Shown here: in pieces, positions 51,700 through 60,029 of the stretch
How the letters are laid out: every line of letters begins with the position of its first letter
Numbering within the stretch: the first letter of the stretch is position 1
Assembly (NCBI RefSeq): GCF_000612725.1
Contig: NZ_HG964457.1
Coordinates: 155,568-219,567 of the forward strand
DNA from: Mycolicibacterium austroafricanum
GTDB taxonomy: Bacteria; Actinomycetota; Actinomycetes; Mycobacteriales; Mycobacteriaceae
Direction: 5' to 3'
Length of the DNA stretch: 64,000 nt
Notes under the pieces: model-generated
The model's database searches: none
Told to the model about the DNA's origin: nothing
What the model saw: the letters and a program-made list of their open reading frames with translations, nothing else
Position numbers and translations under genes: made by a program

Positions 51700-52284
51700 T
51701 CAGAACGTGGTCTGCGCGCAGGCGCTCGGCGTGGTGAGGTTCACCCCGCCGTAGACCACCTGGATCTGCGAGCACACGATGAAGTCCGACCCCTTGGCCG
51801 GAAGGCCGGTGGTCCACTCGGTCGGCACCGAGTCGCCGTCGGTGGTGAAGCGCTCGATCGGTCCGCCGCCGAAGTAGGTCACCGAGACCTCGACGTCGCG
51901 AAGCGATTTCAGCATCCGGGACAGCACATTGTTGTGGTTGGCGCCCTTCAGCTCGCGAGGGGTGCCCGCCGGGGCGCTGTACCAGGCCTCCTGCCAGACG
52001 TCCTGGGAGTTGCTGCGCAGCGTCACGGTCTGCCGGGCCCAGGTGTCGCCCGGGAACCCGGTCGGGCCGTTGGGCGTCAGCAGGTTCGCCGAGGTGTTGA
52101 AGAAGCACCTGTTCTGCGCGGGGTCACAGTTCGCGGTGACGTGCATCTGGATCTGAGTGGCGGGGTCGACGGCAATCGACGACGTCGCCGTGTTCGAGGC
52201 GGCCGTGGCCGGGGGAGATGCCGTGAGCGCCGCCATCAGCATCGTGGCCAGCGCCGCCGCACTTGTTGCTGCGAGCCGATTCAT
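51700..52284 (-). CDS. Secreted protein of unknown function (Rv3572 type)
   Basis: This 194-residue protein has a cleavable signal peptide (MNRLAATSAAALATMLMAALTASPPATA) and no lipobox. The mature beta-rich domain has cysteines in VTANCDPAQNRCFF, FIVCSQIQ and SACAQTTF that could form disulfides. The ATG at 52284 is preceded by GGGGGGA; a GTG at 52317 would overlap the kshB end. The gene sits between fadE34 and kshB, as Rv3572 does, so a place in the sterol regulon is possible. The function is unknown. Confidence 0.82.
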   Translation of the reverse strand: MNRLAATSAAALATMLMAALTASPPATAASNTATSSIAVDPATQIQMHVTANCDPAQNRCFFNTSANLLTPNGPTGFPGDTWARQTVTLRSNSQDVWQEAWYSAPAGTPRELKGANHNNVLSRMLKSLRDVEVSVTYFGGGPIERFTTDGDSVPTEWTTGLPAKGSDFIVCSQIQVVYGGVNLTTPSACAQTTF

Positions 52285-52306
52285 CGTGATGAAGGTAATC
52301 CCCCCG

Positions 52307-53377
52307 CTACTCGTCATAGGTGACTTCGACCGAATCCGACGTCGGATGCGCCTGGCAGGCCAGGATCAGGCCTTCGTCGAGATCCTGCTGCTCAAGGACG
52401 TCGTTGATCTCCATCTCGGTGTCGCCGGACTTCTTCAGCACCGCGCAGGCCCCGCAATGTCCTTCACGGCACGAGAACGGCGCGTCCAGTCCCTTGTCCA
52501 GCAGCACGTCGAGCAGCTTGGCGCGGCGCGGCCACGACACCTCGTGGGTCTGCCCGTCCAGCGTCACGATTGCCGTCGCCGGCCCTTCGTCGCTGTCGTC
52601 TTCCTCGATCTTGACTGCAGCGAACGGGTCCGACTCCAGCGACTTGAACACCTCGATGTGGATGCGCTCGGCGGGCAGCCCCGCGGCCTTGAGCGCTTCC
52701 TCGGAGGCCGCCATGAACGGGCCGGGACCACACACGAACGCCTCGCGCGCCCCGTACGGCTCGAACAGCTCGGTCAGCGCGGACACGCTCGGCAGCCCCT
52801 GCACCGATTCCAGCCAGTGGATCGCGGTGAGCCGGTCCGGGTACTTGGCCGCGAGGTCGCGCAGCGTCTCGGCGAAGATCACCGATTTCTCGTCACGGTT
52901 GGCGTAGACCAGCGTGACCTTGCCGGTGCCCTCGGACAGCGCCGATTTCAGGATCGCCAGCATCGGGGTGATACCACTGCCTGCGGCGAGCAGCAGGAAG
53001 TCGGTGTCCAGGCTCCTGGGGACGAAGGTGCCCGACGGGGCCAGCACGTGGATCCTCATGCCGGCATGGGCGTTGTCGCACAACCAGTTCGACGCATAGC
53101 CGTCGGCGGTGCGCTTGACGGTCACGGTGAGCGGGTCGCCGGTGAACGGCGAGCTGCACAGCGAGTAGCAGCGCGCCACCGAACCCGTGCGATCGCTGGG
53201 CACCCGCAGGGTGAGGAACTGGCCGGGCGCGTAGCGCAGCTTCTCCGGCGGGACCGGGGCATCGGCGGGAGATTTGAACACCAGCGACCGTGCGTCGGCG
53301 GTCTCGTCGATGACGTCGGCGATCTCCAGCTCGAGCACATGAGTGCCCAGCGGTTCGTCGGCGGCTACGTCCGTCAC
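52307..53377 (-). CDS. kshB: 3-ketosteroid 9alpha-hydroxylase reductase subunit KshB
   Basis: KshB passes electrons from NADH to the Rieske oxygenase KshA, which opens sterol ring B. The 356-residue protein has an FAD domain (RCYSLCSSPFTGDPLTVTVK), an NAD domain (LLAAGSGITPMLAILKSAL and FVCGPGPFM) and a C-terminal plant-type 2Fe-2S ferredoxin domain (SCREGHCGACAVLKKSGD and a later ACQAHP Cys). The GTG at 53377 gives the family N-terminus MTDVAADEPLGTHVL. A KstR box lies upstream. The kshA partner is outside the window. Confidence 0.94.
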   Translation of the reverse strand: MTDVAADEPLGTHVLELEIADVIDETADARSLVFKSPADAPVPPEKLRYAPGQFLTLRVPSDRTGSVARCYSLCSSPFTGDPLTVTVKRTADGYASNWLCDNAHAGMRIHVLAPSGTFVPRSLDTDFLLLAAGSGITPMLAILKSALSEGTGKVTLVYANRDEKSVIFAETLRDLAAKYPDRLTAIHWLESVQGLPSVSALTELFEPYGAREAFVCGPGPFMAASEEALKAAGLPAERIHIEVFKSLESDPFAAVKIEEDDSDEGPATAIVTLDGQTHEVSWPRRAKLLDVLLDKGLDAPFSCREGHCGACAVLKKSGDTEMEINDVLEQQDLDEGLILACQAHPTSDSVEVTYDE

Positions 53378-53415
53378 TAGATGGGCCCTCTCTCCACGCC
53401 AGCGTCGGTCATAAT

Positions 53416-53429
53416 TAGAACAGGTTACA
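53416..53429. promoter_or_regulatory. KstR box at kshB
   Basis: TAGAACAGGTTACA fits TnnAACnnGTTnnA exactly and lies 39 bases upstream of the kshB GTG. Confidence 0.85.
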
Positions 53430-53483
53430 GAAATGCATGTCCGCAGGTCCAGCTGCCACAGGACACCGCTACTCGACACAAAT

Positions 53484-53497
53484 CGTAACGTGTTCTA
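53484..53497. promoter_or_regulatory. KstR box at hsaA
   Basis: CGTAACGTGTTCTA fits the KstR motif except for the first base. It overlaps a TAATCT -10 element (53496-53501) ahead of the hsaA GTG at 53539. Confidence 0.82.
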
Positions 53498-53538
53498 ATC
53501 TCTTGTAGGTTACTTCGCACGCCTCGGGAGGCACACCA

Positions 53539-54723
53539 GTGACGTCCATTCAACAGCGCGACGCGCAATCAGTTCTCGCCGGTATCGACGACCTGTTGCC
53601 GCGGATCGCCAAGCGCTCGCAAGCCGCCGAAGAGCTGCGCCGACTGCCCGACGAGACCGTGACCGAGCTAGACGAGGTCGGTTTCTTCAAACTGCTCCAG
53701 CCCGAGCAGTGGGGCGGCCTCCAGTGCGACCCGACCATCTTCTACGAAGCCGTCCGGCGCATCGCCAGCGCGTGCGGCTCCACCGGTTGGGTCGCGTCGA
53801 TCATCGGGGTGCACAACTGGCACCTGGCGTTGTTCGATCAGCAGGCCCAGGAAGAGGTGTGGGGCAGCGATCCGACGGTGCGGGTGTCGTCCTCGTACGC
53901 ACCGATGGGTGCGGGCACCGTCGTCGACGGCGGCTACCTGGTCAGCGGGGCCTGGCAGTGGTCGTCGGGATGTGACCATGCGACCTGGGCGTTCCTGGGC
54001 GGCCCGGTGATCAAGGACGGCAAGCCGGTCGACTTCGGCAGCTTCCTGATCCCGCGCACCGAGTACCGCATCGACGACGTCTGGAATGTGGTCGGCCTGA
54101 AGGCCACCGGAAGCAACAACGTCGTGGTCAAGGACGTCTTCGTCCCGCGGCACCGCTTCCTGTCGTACAAGGCGATGAACGACGGCACCGCGGGCGGCTA
54201 CCAGAACAACACTGCGCCGGTCTACAAGATGCCATGGGGCACCATGCATCCCACCACGATCAGCGCCCCGATCATGGGGATGGCGTACGGGGCCTACGAC
54301 GCTCACGTCGAGCATCAGGGCAAGCGCGTGCGCGCGGCGTTCGCGGGCGAGAAGTCCAAGGACGATCCGTTCGCCAAGATCCGGATCGCCGAGGCCGCCA
54401 GCGACATCGACGCCGGCTGGCGGCAGTTGATCGGCAACGTCGGTGCCGAGTACCGGCTGCTGGAGGCAGGTGAGGAGATCCCGTTCTCGTTGCGCGCCGC
54501 CGCCCGTCGTGACCAGGTCCGTGCCACCGCGCGCGCGATCGCATCCATCGACCTGCTGTTCGAGGCATCGGGTGCGACGGCTCTGCAACTCGATCAGCCC
54601 GTCCAGCGATTCTGGCGGGATGCGCACGCGGGCCGGGTTCACGCGGCCAACGAGCCTGAGCGCGCGTACCTGATCTTCGGTAACGACGCGTTCGGTCTGC
54701 CACCCCAGGACACGATGGTCTAG
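53539..54723 (+). CDS. hsaA: Flavin-dependent 3-HSA monooxygenase, oxygenase component HsaA
   Basis: HsaA hydroxylates the phenolic secosteroid 3-HSA to the catechol DHSA using FMNH2 supplied by HsaB. The 394-residue protein has the acyl-CoA-dehydrogenase fold of group D monooxygenases, with FFKLLQPEQWGGLQ, IASACGSTGWVASIIGVHNW and WNVVGLKATGSNNVVVKDVFVPRHR. The GTG start is used. The stop TAG is followed immediately by the hsaD ATG, so the hsaADCB genes form one operon under KstR. Confidence 0.95.
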   Translation: MTSIQQRDAQSVLAGIDDLLPRIAKRSQAAEELRRLPDETVTELDEVGFFKLLQPEQWGGLQCDPTIFYEAVRRIASACGSTGWVASIIGVHNWHLALFDQQAQEEVWGSDPTVRVSSSYAPMGAGTVVDGGYLVSGAWQWSSGCDHATWAFLGGPVIKDGKPVDFGSFLIPRTEYRIDDVWNVVGLKATGSNNVVVKDVFVPRHRFLSYKAMNDGTAGGYQNNTAPVYKMPWGTMHPTTISAPIMGMAYGAYDAHVEHQGKRVRAAFAGEKSKDDPFAKIRIAEAASDIDAGWRQLIGNVGAEYRLLEAGEEIPFSLRAAARRDQVRATARAIASIDLLFEASGATALQLDQPVQRFWRDAHAGRVHAANEPERAYLIFGNDAFGLPPQDTMV

Positions 54724-55611
54724 ATGACTTCCTTTGCCGCAGAAGCTGCCCAGCAGCAGGAGATCACGTTCGAGTCGACCTCGCGCTTCGCGCAGGTGCG
54801 TGAGGACATGCGCCTGCACTACCACGAGGCCGGCGACCCGGAGTCGCCCACCGTGGTGCTGCTGCACGGCGGCGGACCGGGAGCCTCGAGCTGGTCGAAC
54901 TTCGGGAAGAACATCCCGGTGCTGGCCGAGCACTTTCACGTGCTGGCCGTCGACCAGCCGGGGTACGGGCACTCCGACAAACACACCGAGCACGAGCAGT
55001 ACAACCGCTACAGCGCCACCGCTCTGCTGAACCTGTTCGACTACCTCGGCATCGAACGTGCTGCGCTGGTGGGCAATTCGCTCGGCGGCGGCACTGCGGT
55101 CCGGTTCGCGCTGGATAACGGGAAGCGGGCAGGCAAGCTCGTGCTGATGGGGCCGGGCGGGCTCAGCGTGAACCTGTTCTCGCCGGACCCGACCGAGGGT
55201 GTCAAGCTGCTCGGCAAATTCGCCGCGGAGCCGACGCGGGAGAACATCGAGAAGTTCCTGCGCATCATGGTTTTCGACCAGAACATGATCACCCCGGAGC
55301 TGGTCGAGGAGCGGTTCCAGATCGCCAGCACACCGGAGTCGTTGGCCGCAACCAAGGCGATGGGCAAGTCGTTCGCCGGCGCCGATTTCGAGCTGGGCAT
55401 GATGTGGCGTGACGTGTACAAGCTGCGTCAGCGGGTACTGCTGATCTGGGGTCGCGAGGATCGGGTGAACCCGCTCGACGGAGCTCTGGTGGCGCTCAAG
55501 CAGATTCCGCGGGTACAGCTGCACGTGTTCGGCCAGTGTGGCCACTGGGCGCAGCTGGAGAAGTTTGACGAGTTCAACAAGCTCACCATCGATTTCCTCG
55601 GAGGGGGATAG
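54724..55611 (+). CDS. hsaD: Meta-cleavage product hydrolase HsaD
   Basis: HsaD hydrolyses the C-C bond of the ring-opened product 4,9-DSHA to release HHD and DOHNAA. The 295-residue alpha/beta hydrolase has VLLHGGGPGASSW, the nucleophile Ser119 in VGNSLGGG, Asp246 in WGREDRVNP and His274 in GQCGHWAQ. These match the triad of the M. tuberculosis enzyme with a five-residue offset. It is directly adjacent to hsaA and hsaC. Confidence 0.96.
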   Translation: MTSFAAEAAQQQEITFESTSRFAQVREDMRLHYHEAGDPESPTVVLLHGGGPGASSWSNFGKNIPVLAEHFHVLAVDQPGYGHSDKHTEHEQYNRYSATALLNLFDYLGIERAALVGNSLGGGTAVRFALDNGKRAGKLVLMGPGGLSVNLFSPDPTEGVKLLGKFAAEPTRENIEKFLRIMVFDQNMITPELVEERFQIASTPESLAATKAMGKSFAGADFELGMMWRDVYKLRQRVLLIWGREDRVNPLDGALVALKQIPRVQLHVFGQCGHWAQLEKFDEFNKLTIDFLGGG

Positions 55612-55614
55612 TTC

Positions 55615-56517
55615 GTGACGATCAAGTCCCTGGGCTACCTGCGCATCGAGAGCACCGACGTCGCGGCGTGGCGGGAGTACGGGCTGAAGGTGCTCGGCAT
55701 GGTGGAGGGCTCCGGTAGTACCGAGGGTGCCCTCTACCTGCGCATGGACGAGTTCCCCGCCCGCCTGGTGATCGTGCCGGGCGAGCGCGACCGGCTGCTG
55801 GTGTCGGGCTGGGAAACCGCGAACGCTTCGCAGCTGCAGGACATCCGGAAGCGGCTGGAGGTCGAGGGCACTCCGTACAAGGAGGCCACCGCCACCCAGT
55901 TGGCCGAGCGCCGCGTCGACGAGATGATCATCTTCGACGACCCGTCGGGTAACACGCTCGAGGTGTTCCACGGCGTCGCGCTGGAGCACCGCCGAGTCGT
56001 CAGTCCGTACGGCCACAAGTTCGTCACCGAGGAGCAGGGGCTCGGCCACGTCGTGCTGACCACCCGCGACGACGCAGAGACGCTGCACTTCTACCGCGAC
56101 GTCCTCGGCTTCTATCTGCGCGACTCGATGAAGCTGCCGCCGCAGTTGGTGGGCAGGCCCGCCGACGGAGCCCCGGCGTGGCTACGGTTCCTCGGGGTGA
56201 ACCCGCGCCATCACAGCCTCGCCTTCATGCCGGGCGAGACCCCCAGTGGCATCGTGCATTTGATGGTCGAGGTGGAGAACTCCGACGACGTCGGCCTGTG
56301 CCTGGACCGCGCGCTGCGGCGCAAGGTCAAGATGTCGGCCACGTTGGGCCGCCACGTCAACGACAAGATGCTGTCGTTCTACATGAAGACCCCGGGCGGC
56401 TTCGACATCGAGTTCGGTTGCGAAGGACTCGAAGTCGACGACGAGAACTGGGTGGCGCGGGAGAGCACCGCGGTCTCGCTGTGGGGTCACGACTTCAGCG
56501 TGGGCTTCAAATCCTAG
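55615..56517 (+). CDS. hsaC: Iron-dependent extradiol dioxygenase HsaC
   Basis: HsaC cleaves the catechol DHSA at the meta position with Fe(II). The 300-residue two-module protein has the iron ligands His145 (GLGHVVL), His215 (GIVHLMV) and Glu266 (GFDIEFG), at the same numbers as M. tuberculosis HsaC. The GTG follows hsaD by three bases; the stop TAG shares one base with the hsaB GTG. Confidence 0.96.
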   Translation: MTIKSLGYLRIESTDVAAWREYGLKVLGMVEGSGSTEGALYLRMDEFPARLVIVPGERDRLLVSGWETANASQLQDIRKRLEVEGTPYKEATATQLAERRVDEMIIFDDPSGNTLEVFHGVALEHRRVVSPYGHKFVTEEQGLGHVVLTTRDDAETLHFYRDVLGFYLRDSMKLPPQLVGRPADGAPAWLRFLGVNPRHHSLAFMPGETPSGIVHLMVEVENSDDVGLCLDRALRRKVKMSATLGRHVNDKMLSFYMKTPGGFDIEFGCEGLEVDDENWVARESTAVSLWGHDFSVGFKS

Positions 56518-57095
56518 TGTCCTCCGCTGTGTCCAAGCCCCCGATCGATCCGCGCACGTTCCGGAATGTGCTGGGGCAGTTCTGCACCGGCATCACCGTG
56601 ATCACCACGGTCCACGACGGCTCGCCGGTGGGCTTCGCCTGCCAGTCGTTCGCCGCGCTGTCCCTGGATCCGCCGCTGGTGCTGTTCTGCCCGACCAAGG
56701 CGTCACGGTCCTGGGCGGCCATCGAGGCCAGCGGGACGTTCTGCGTGAACATCCTGCACGAGAACCAGAAGGACGTCTCTGCCCGGTTCGGCTCCCGGGA
56801 GCCGGACAAGTTCGCCGGCATCGACTGGACGCCGTCGAAAACGGGCTCGCCCATCATCGACGGCACGCTGGCCCACATCGACTGCTCGGTACATTCGGTG
56901 CACGACGGTGGTGACCACTTCGTGGTGTTCGGAGCGGTGCACTCGCTGTCCGACGTTCCGAAGACGAAGCCGCGGCCGCTGTTGTTCTATCAGGGCCAGT
57001 ACACCGGCATCGAGCCCGACAAGAACACCCCGGCCGACTGGCGCAACGACCTCGAGGCGTTCCTCACCGCTACCACCGACGACACCTGGCTCTAG
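56517..57095 (+). CDS. hsaB: Flavin reductase HsaB
   Basis: HsaB reduces FMN with NADH for HsaA. The 192-residue protein belongs to the flavin-reductase-like FMN-binding split-barrel family: FCTGITVITTVHDGSPVGFACQSFAALSLDPPLVLFCP, then a late HFVVFGAVH. The GTG at 56517 overlaps the hsaC stop by one base and gives MSSAVSKPPIDPRTFRNVLG. In M. tuberculosis the next gene is the arylamine N-acetyltransferase nat; here it is replaced by an unrelated DUF2867 gene on the opposite strand. Confidence 0.94.
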   Translation: MSSAVSKPPIDPRTFRNVLGQFCTGITVITTVHDGSPVGFACQSFAALSLDPPLVLFCPTKASRSWAAIEASGTFCVNILHENQKDVSARFGSREPDKFAGIDWTPSKTGSPIIDGTLAHIDCSVHSVHDGGDHFVVFGAVHSLSDVPKTKPRPLLFYQGQYTGIEPDKNTPADWRNDLEAFLTATTDDTWL

Positions 57096-57571
57096 CCGGT
57101 CCGCTCGGCGGCCCCCTCGACGAGGGACCGCACCATCGCCAGGTGTGCAGGCAGGACCTTCGCCCACACCATTCGGGCGACCGGGTTCCCCAACCGGACG
57201 AACGTTGCGAACGTGACACCGTCGTCGGACACCCGGGTCACGAGTTGACCCGTGAGGCCGGCTCGCGAATCACCGTGCAGCCGAACGTATTCAGCAGTGT
57301 TCGCGGTGATCGGCCAGCCCGCGATCGTGTCGTGTCGACCGTGGTGCAGCGTGATCCCCAGGGCGGACCATCCGGTGCGGAGCCGCATGCGCATCGTGAC
57401 GGACGTGTGCTCGAGGATCTCGCGCGCCCACGCCTCGGGTGTGCGCACCCGCGGCCGGCCGATGCGCAGGAGGTGCACGTCGACGTGATCGACGCGGGGG
57501 AGGGTGCTGCACGCCAGGAGTGCGTCGTCGGCCTCGATGCGGTCGACGGTGCCGGGTCGGGAAATGTTCAT
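57092..57571 (-). CDS. DUF2867-like domain protein
   Basis: This 159-residue protein has the pattern of the DUF2867 family (polyketide-cyclase-like helix-grip fold): WAREILEHTSV, GITLHHGRHDTIAGW, LTGQLVTRVSDDGVTFATFVRLGNPVARMVWAKVLPAHLAMVRSLV. There is no signal peptide or membrane helix. It is divergent from a TetR gene across a strong palindrome, so it is probably the regulated target. The ligand or reaction is unknown. It overlaps hsaB by four bases tail to tail. Confidence 0.72.
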   Translation of the reverse strand: MNISRPGTVDRIEADDALLACSTLPRVDHVDVHLLRIGRPRVRTPEAWAREILEHTSVTMRMRLRTGWSALGITLHHGRHDTIAGWPITANTAEYVRLHGDSRAGLTGQLVTRVSDDGVTFATFVRLGNPVARMVWAKVLPAHLAMVRSLVEGAAERTG

Positions 57572-57583
57572 CGGATACCGCCT

Positions 57584-57614
57584 CGATAGATACAGAACAG
57601 TACTGTATCTATCG
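57584..57614. promoter_or_regulatory. Perfect palindromic operator between the DUF2867 gene and its TetR regulator
   Basis: CGATAGATACAG (57584-57595) and CTGTATCTATCG (57603-57614) are exact inverted copies of 12 bases with a seven-base centre. It lies 13 bases from the DUF2867 ATG and 42 bases from the TetR ATG, ideal for control of both by a TetR dimer. Confidence 0.85.
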
Positions 57615-57655
57615 TAGGGTGGGGGATCAAGGGCAGACGACGATCGGAAGCGAGA

Positions 57656-58219
57656 ATGCCGCCACCAGTTCGGACCACACGCGACACATGGATCGAGGCC
57701 GGGCTGGCGCTGTTGGCCGCCGACGGGCCGGATGCCGTGCGGGTCGAGGTGCTGGCCCAGAGGCTCGGCGTGACCAGGGGCGGGTTCTACCGGCAGTTCG
57801 GCGGCCGACGCGAACTCATCGACGCGATGCTCGACACCTGGGAGCGGCGCAGCATCGACGAGGCGCAGGCGCGGGTGGAATCAGAGGGTGGTGACGCGCG
57901 GAGCAAGGTCCGCAGAGCCGGGATGTTGACGTTCTCCGCGGAGTTGCTGCCACTCGACCTCGCCGTGCGGGACTGGGCCCGGCGCGATGTGGAGGTGGCG
58001 GCACGGTTACGCCGGGTGGACAACCGCCGAATGGACTACCTGCGTGAACTCATCGCGACGATCTCCGACGATGCCGGCGACGTCGAGGCCAGGGCGATGC
58101 TCGCATTATCGTTGGTGATCGGGAACCACCTGATCGCGGCGGAGCATCCCGGACGGCCCCGCGACCGTGTGGTGCGCGATGCCGCCCGACTGCTGCTCGG
58201 TGAAATGACACCGATGTGA
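57656..58219 (+). CDS. TetR family transcriptional regulator
   Basis: This 187-residue regulator has the HTH TWIEAGLALLAADGPDAVRVEVLAQRLGVTRGGFYRQFGGRRELIDAML. The ligand domain is all-helical. It is divergent from the DUF2867 gene; the palindrome between them is its likely operator, implying autoregulation. The inducer is unknown. Confidence 0.9.
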   Translation: MPPPVRTTRDTWIEAGLALLAADGPDAVRVEVLAQRLGVTRGGFYRQFGGRRELIDAMLDTWERRSIDEAQARVESEGGDARSKVRRAGMLTFSAELLPLDLAVRDWARRDVEVAARLRRVDNRRMDYLRELIATISDDAGDVEARAMLALSLVIGNHLIAAEHPGRPRDRVVRDAARLLLGEMTPM

Positions 58220-58232
58220 TTCATCCACACTG

Positions 58233-59000
58233 TTAGTAACTCCTGTGGATGAAGTCGATGATCGCGGCGGCGACGTCGCGGTGCTGGACCTCGTTGAGGA
58301 CGTCGTGCCGGGCGCCTGCGAACTCGACCAGCTGCAATGCCTCGATCTGCTCGGCGTAGGCGCGGACCGCTCCGATCGGCGCGATGGGGTCGTTGACGCC
58401 GTGGACGGCCAACGTCGGAACCGACAGTGACGGCAGGTCGGTGCCGAACCGGTCCCAGCCCCGGTCCAGTTCCCGGGTCAGCGCCGTGCTGTCGGAGGCG
58501 ACGAATGCCAGCGGATCGTTCTCCAGGGAATCCACGTAGAACGGGTCGGCGGACAGCCATGCCGGATCGAGGTCGAACGAGGTGTCGGCGTCGAGCAGGT
58601 CCGGGATCGGGATCAGCGGGGCACCGGAGACGACCGCGGCCCGGTAGCGGGCGGCACCGTCGAGGAGCCGGAACAGGGTGACGATCGCGCCGAACGAATG
58701 TCCCTGAGCGATCAGCGGCAGGTCCGGGTGCTGCCGCGCGACGAGGTCGGTGAGCTGTTCGGCCAGCGCCGAGCTGTCCTCGATGGTGCCGAAGTCGCCG
58801 CGATCGCCGGGGGTCAGCCCGTGCCCGAACTGGTCGACAGCCCACAGGTCGATCCCGGCCGCGTTGAGCGCGAACCCGTACCGGTGGTAGAGCCCGGTGT
58901 GCTCACCGAAACCGTGCAGGAAGACCACGGCCGCCGCGGGTTCGGCCGCCGCCCAGTGTCGGTAGTAGGCGCGTCCGCGCTCGTGGCCGAGGAAGGGCAT
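58233..59000 (-). CDS. Alpha/beta hydrolase (monoacylglycerol lipase/lysophospholipase-like)
   Basis: This 255-residue serine hydrolase has VVFLHGFGEHTGLYHRYG, the nucleophile elbow AQGHSFGAIV, the acid in VHGVNDPIAP and His in FAGARHDVLNE. The HGxxEHxxRY-type opening and overall layout match monoacylglycerol lipase-like proteins (Hydrolase_4), such as M. tuberculosis Rv0183. The substrate is not certain. It lies ten bases downstream of the LysR gene on the same strand. Confidence 0.82.
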   Translation of the reverse strand: MPFLGHERGRAYYRHWAAAEPAAAVVFLHGFGEHTGLYHRYGFALNAAGIDLWAVDQFGHGLTPGDRGDFGTIEDSSALAEQLTDLVARQHPDLPLIAQGHSFGAIVTLFRLLDGAARYRAAVVSGAPLIPIPDLLDADTSFDLDPAWLSADPFYVDSLENDPLAFVASDSTALTRELDRGWDRFGTDLPSLSVPTLAVHGVNDPIAPIGAVRAYAEQIEALQLVEFAGARHDVLNEVQHRDVAAAIIDFIHRSY

Positions 59001-59009
59001 GGGTCGACG

Positions 59010-59921
59010 TTAGCCCGCTCCGAGCAGCACGTCGTGCTGCTCACGAACGCGGTCGCGGATCGCGTCGACGACCGCCGCCACCTCGGGGCGGCGCAGCGTC
59101 TCGGCGCGGGTGACGAGCCAGTAGGTGAGCCGGATCGAGACCGCCGCGGCCAACACCCGCTCCAGGTCGGGGTGGCGGTCGGCCATGAAGCAGGGCAGCA
59201 GCCCTATCCCCGCCGCCGCCCGGGTGGCCTCGACGTGGACGAACACGTTCGTCGACGTCACGGATTCCCGCATGGCAGGCGCGAAGCTGGTCGCCAGGTC
59301 GAGGTCGTCGACCTGCAACATCACGTCGATGAAGTACACGAGCGGAAACCGTTGCAGATCAGCGACACTCGTCGGGTGGCCGTGTTCGGCCAGGTAATCG
59401 CGGGACGCGTAGAGGCCGAGGCAGTAGTCGCCGAGCCGCAGTGCCTTCGCCCGGTGCACCTTCGGCTCACCCACCACCACCTCGATGTCCAGGCCCGAGC
59501 GCTGCTGGGTGGCGCGGCGCGTGGTGGCCACGATCTCGACCGCCACCTTGGGATGTCTGCGTTGCACCGCCGCGGCGGCCGGCGCGGCGATGTAGGCGGA
59601 GAACCCGTCGGTGGCCGAGATCCGCACCACGCCTTCCAGCGCGCGCTGCCCGGCGGCGTCGGTGGCCAGAGAACGCACCGCGGTCTCGACGGCCTCGGCA
59701 GCCGCGAGCGCCTCGCGCCCGAGATCGGTGAGCTCCCAGCCGCCCGCGACGCGGGCCAGCACGCGGCCGCCCATCGCGCGCTCCAGCGCAGCGATGCGGC
59801 GGCTGATCGTGGTGTGGTTGAGCCCGAGCTCGTCGGCCGCCGTGGTGTATCTGCCGGTGCGTCCGACCGCCAGCAGAACCAGGAGATCGTCGGCGCTGGG
59901 GCGCCGGACGGGCGAGGACAT
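59010..59921 (-). CDS. LysR family transcriptional regulator
   Basis: This 303-residue LysR protein has an N-terminal winged HTH (RPSADDLLVLLAVGRTGRYTTAADELGLNHTTISRRIAALERAMG) and a C-terminal periplasmic-binding-like effector domain. The ATG at 59921 is preferred; the 60-base upstream extension is unlike LysR N-termini. A palindrome lies right at its start, and the ketone-body operon diverges from it, so it most likely controls that operon in response to a related metabolite. Confidence 0.88.
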   Translation of the reverse strand: MSSPVRRPSADDLLVLLAVGRTGRYTTAADELGLNHTTISRRIAALERAMGGRVLARVAGGWELTDLGREALAAAEAVETAVRSLATDAAGQRALEGVVRISATDGFSAYIAAPAAAAVQRRHPKVAVEIVATTRRATQQRSGLDIEVVVGEPKVHRAKALRLGDYCLGLYASRDYLAEHGHPTSVADLQRFPLVYFIDVMLQVDDLDLATSFAPAMRESVTSTNVFVHVEATRAAAGIGLLPCFMADRHPDLERVLAAAVSIRLTYWLVTRAETLRRPEVAAVVDAIRDRVREQHDVLLGAG

Positions 59922-59922
59922 C

Positions 59923-59938
59923 TCTGCATTTTTGCAGA
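59923..59938. promoter_or_regulatory. Putative LysR binding site
   Basis: TCTGCATTTTTGCAGA is a perfect palindrome with six-base arms and a TTTT centre, containing the LysR T-N11-A pattern. It ends one base before the LysR ATG and lies 92 bases before the divergent transporter start. A related half-site, CTGGTGCAG, follows at 59942-59950. Confidence 0.6.
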
Positions 59939-60029
59939 TGCCTGGTGCAGTTTTGGCCATTGCCGCACGGGGTAGCTGCATGAATACTCACACAGGTCTG
60001 TGGTGGGCATCACAAAGGAGGGGTGTGCG

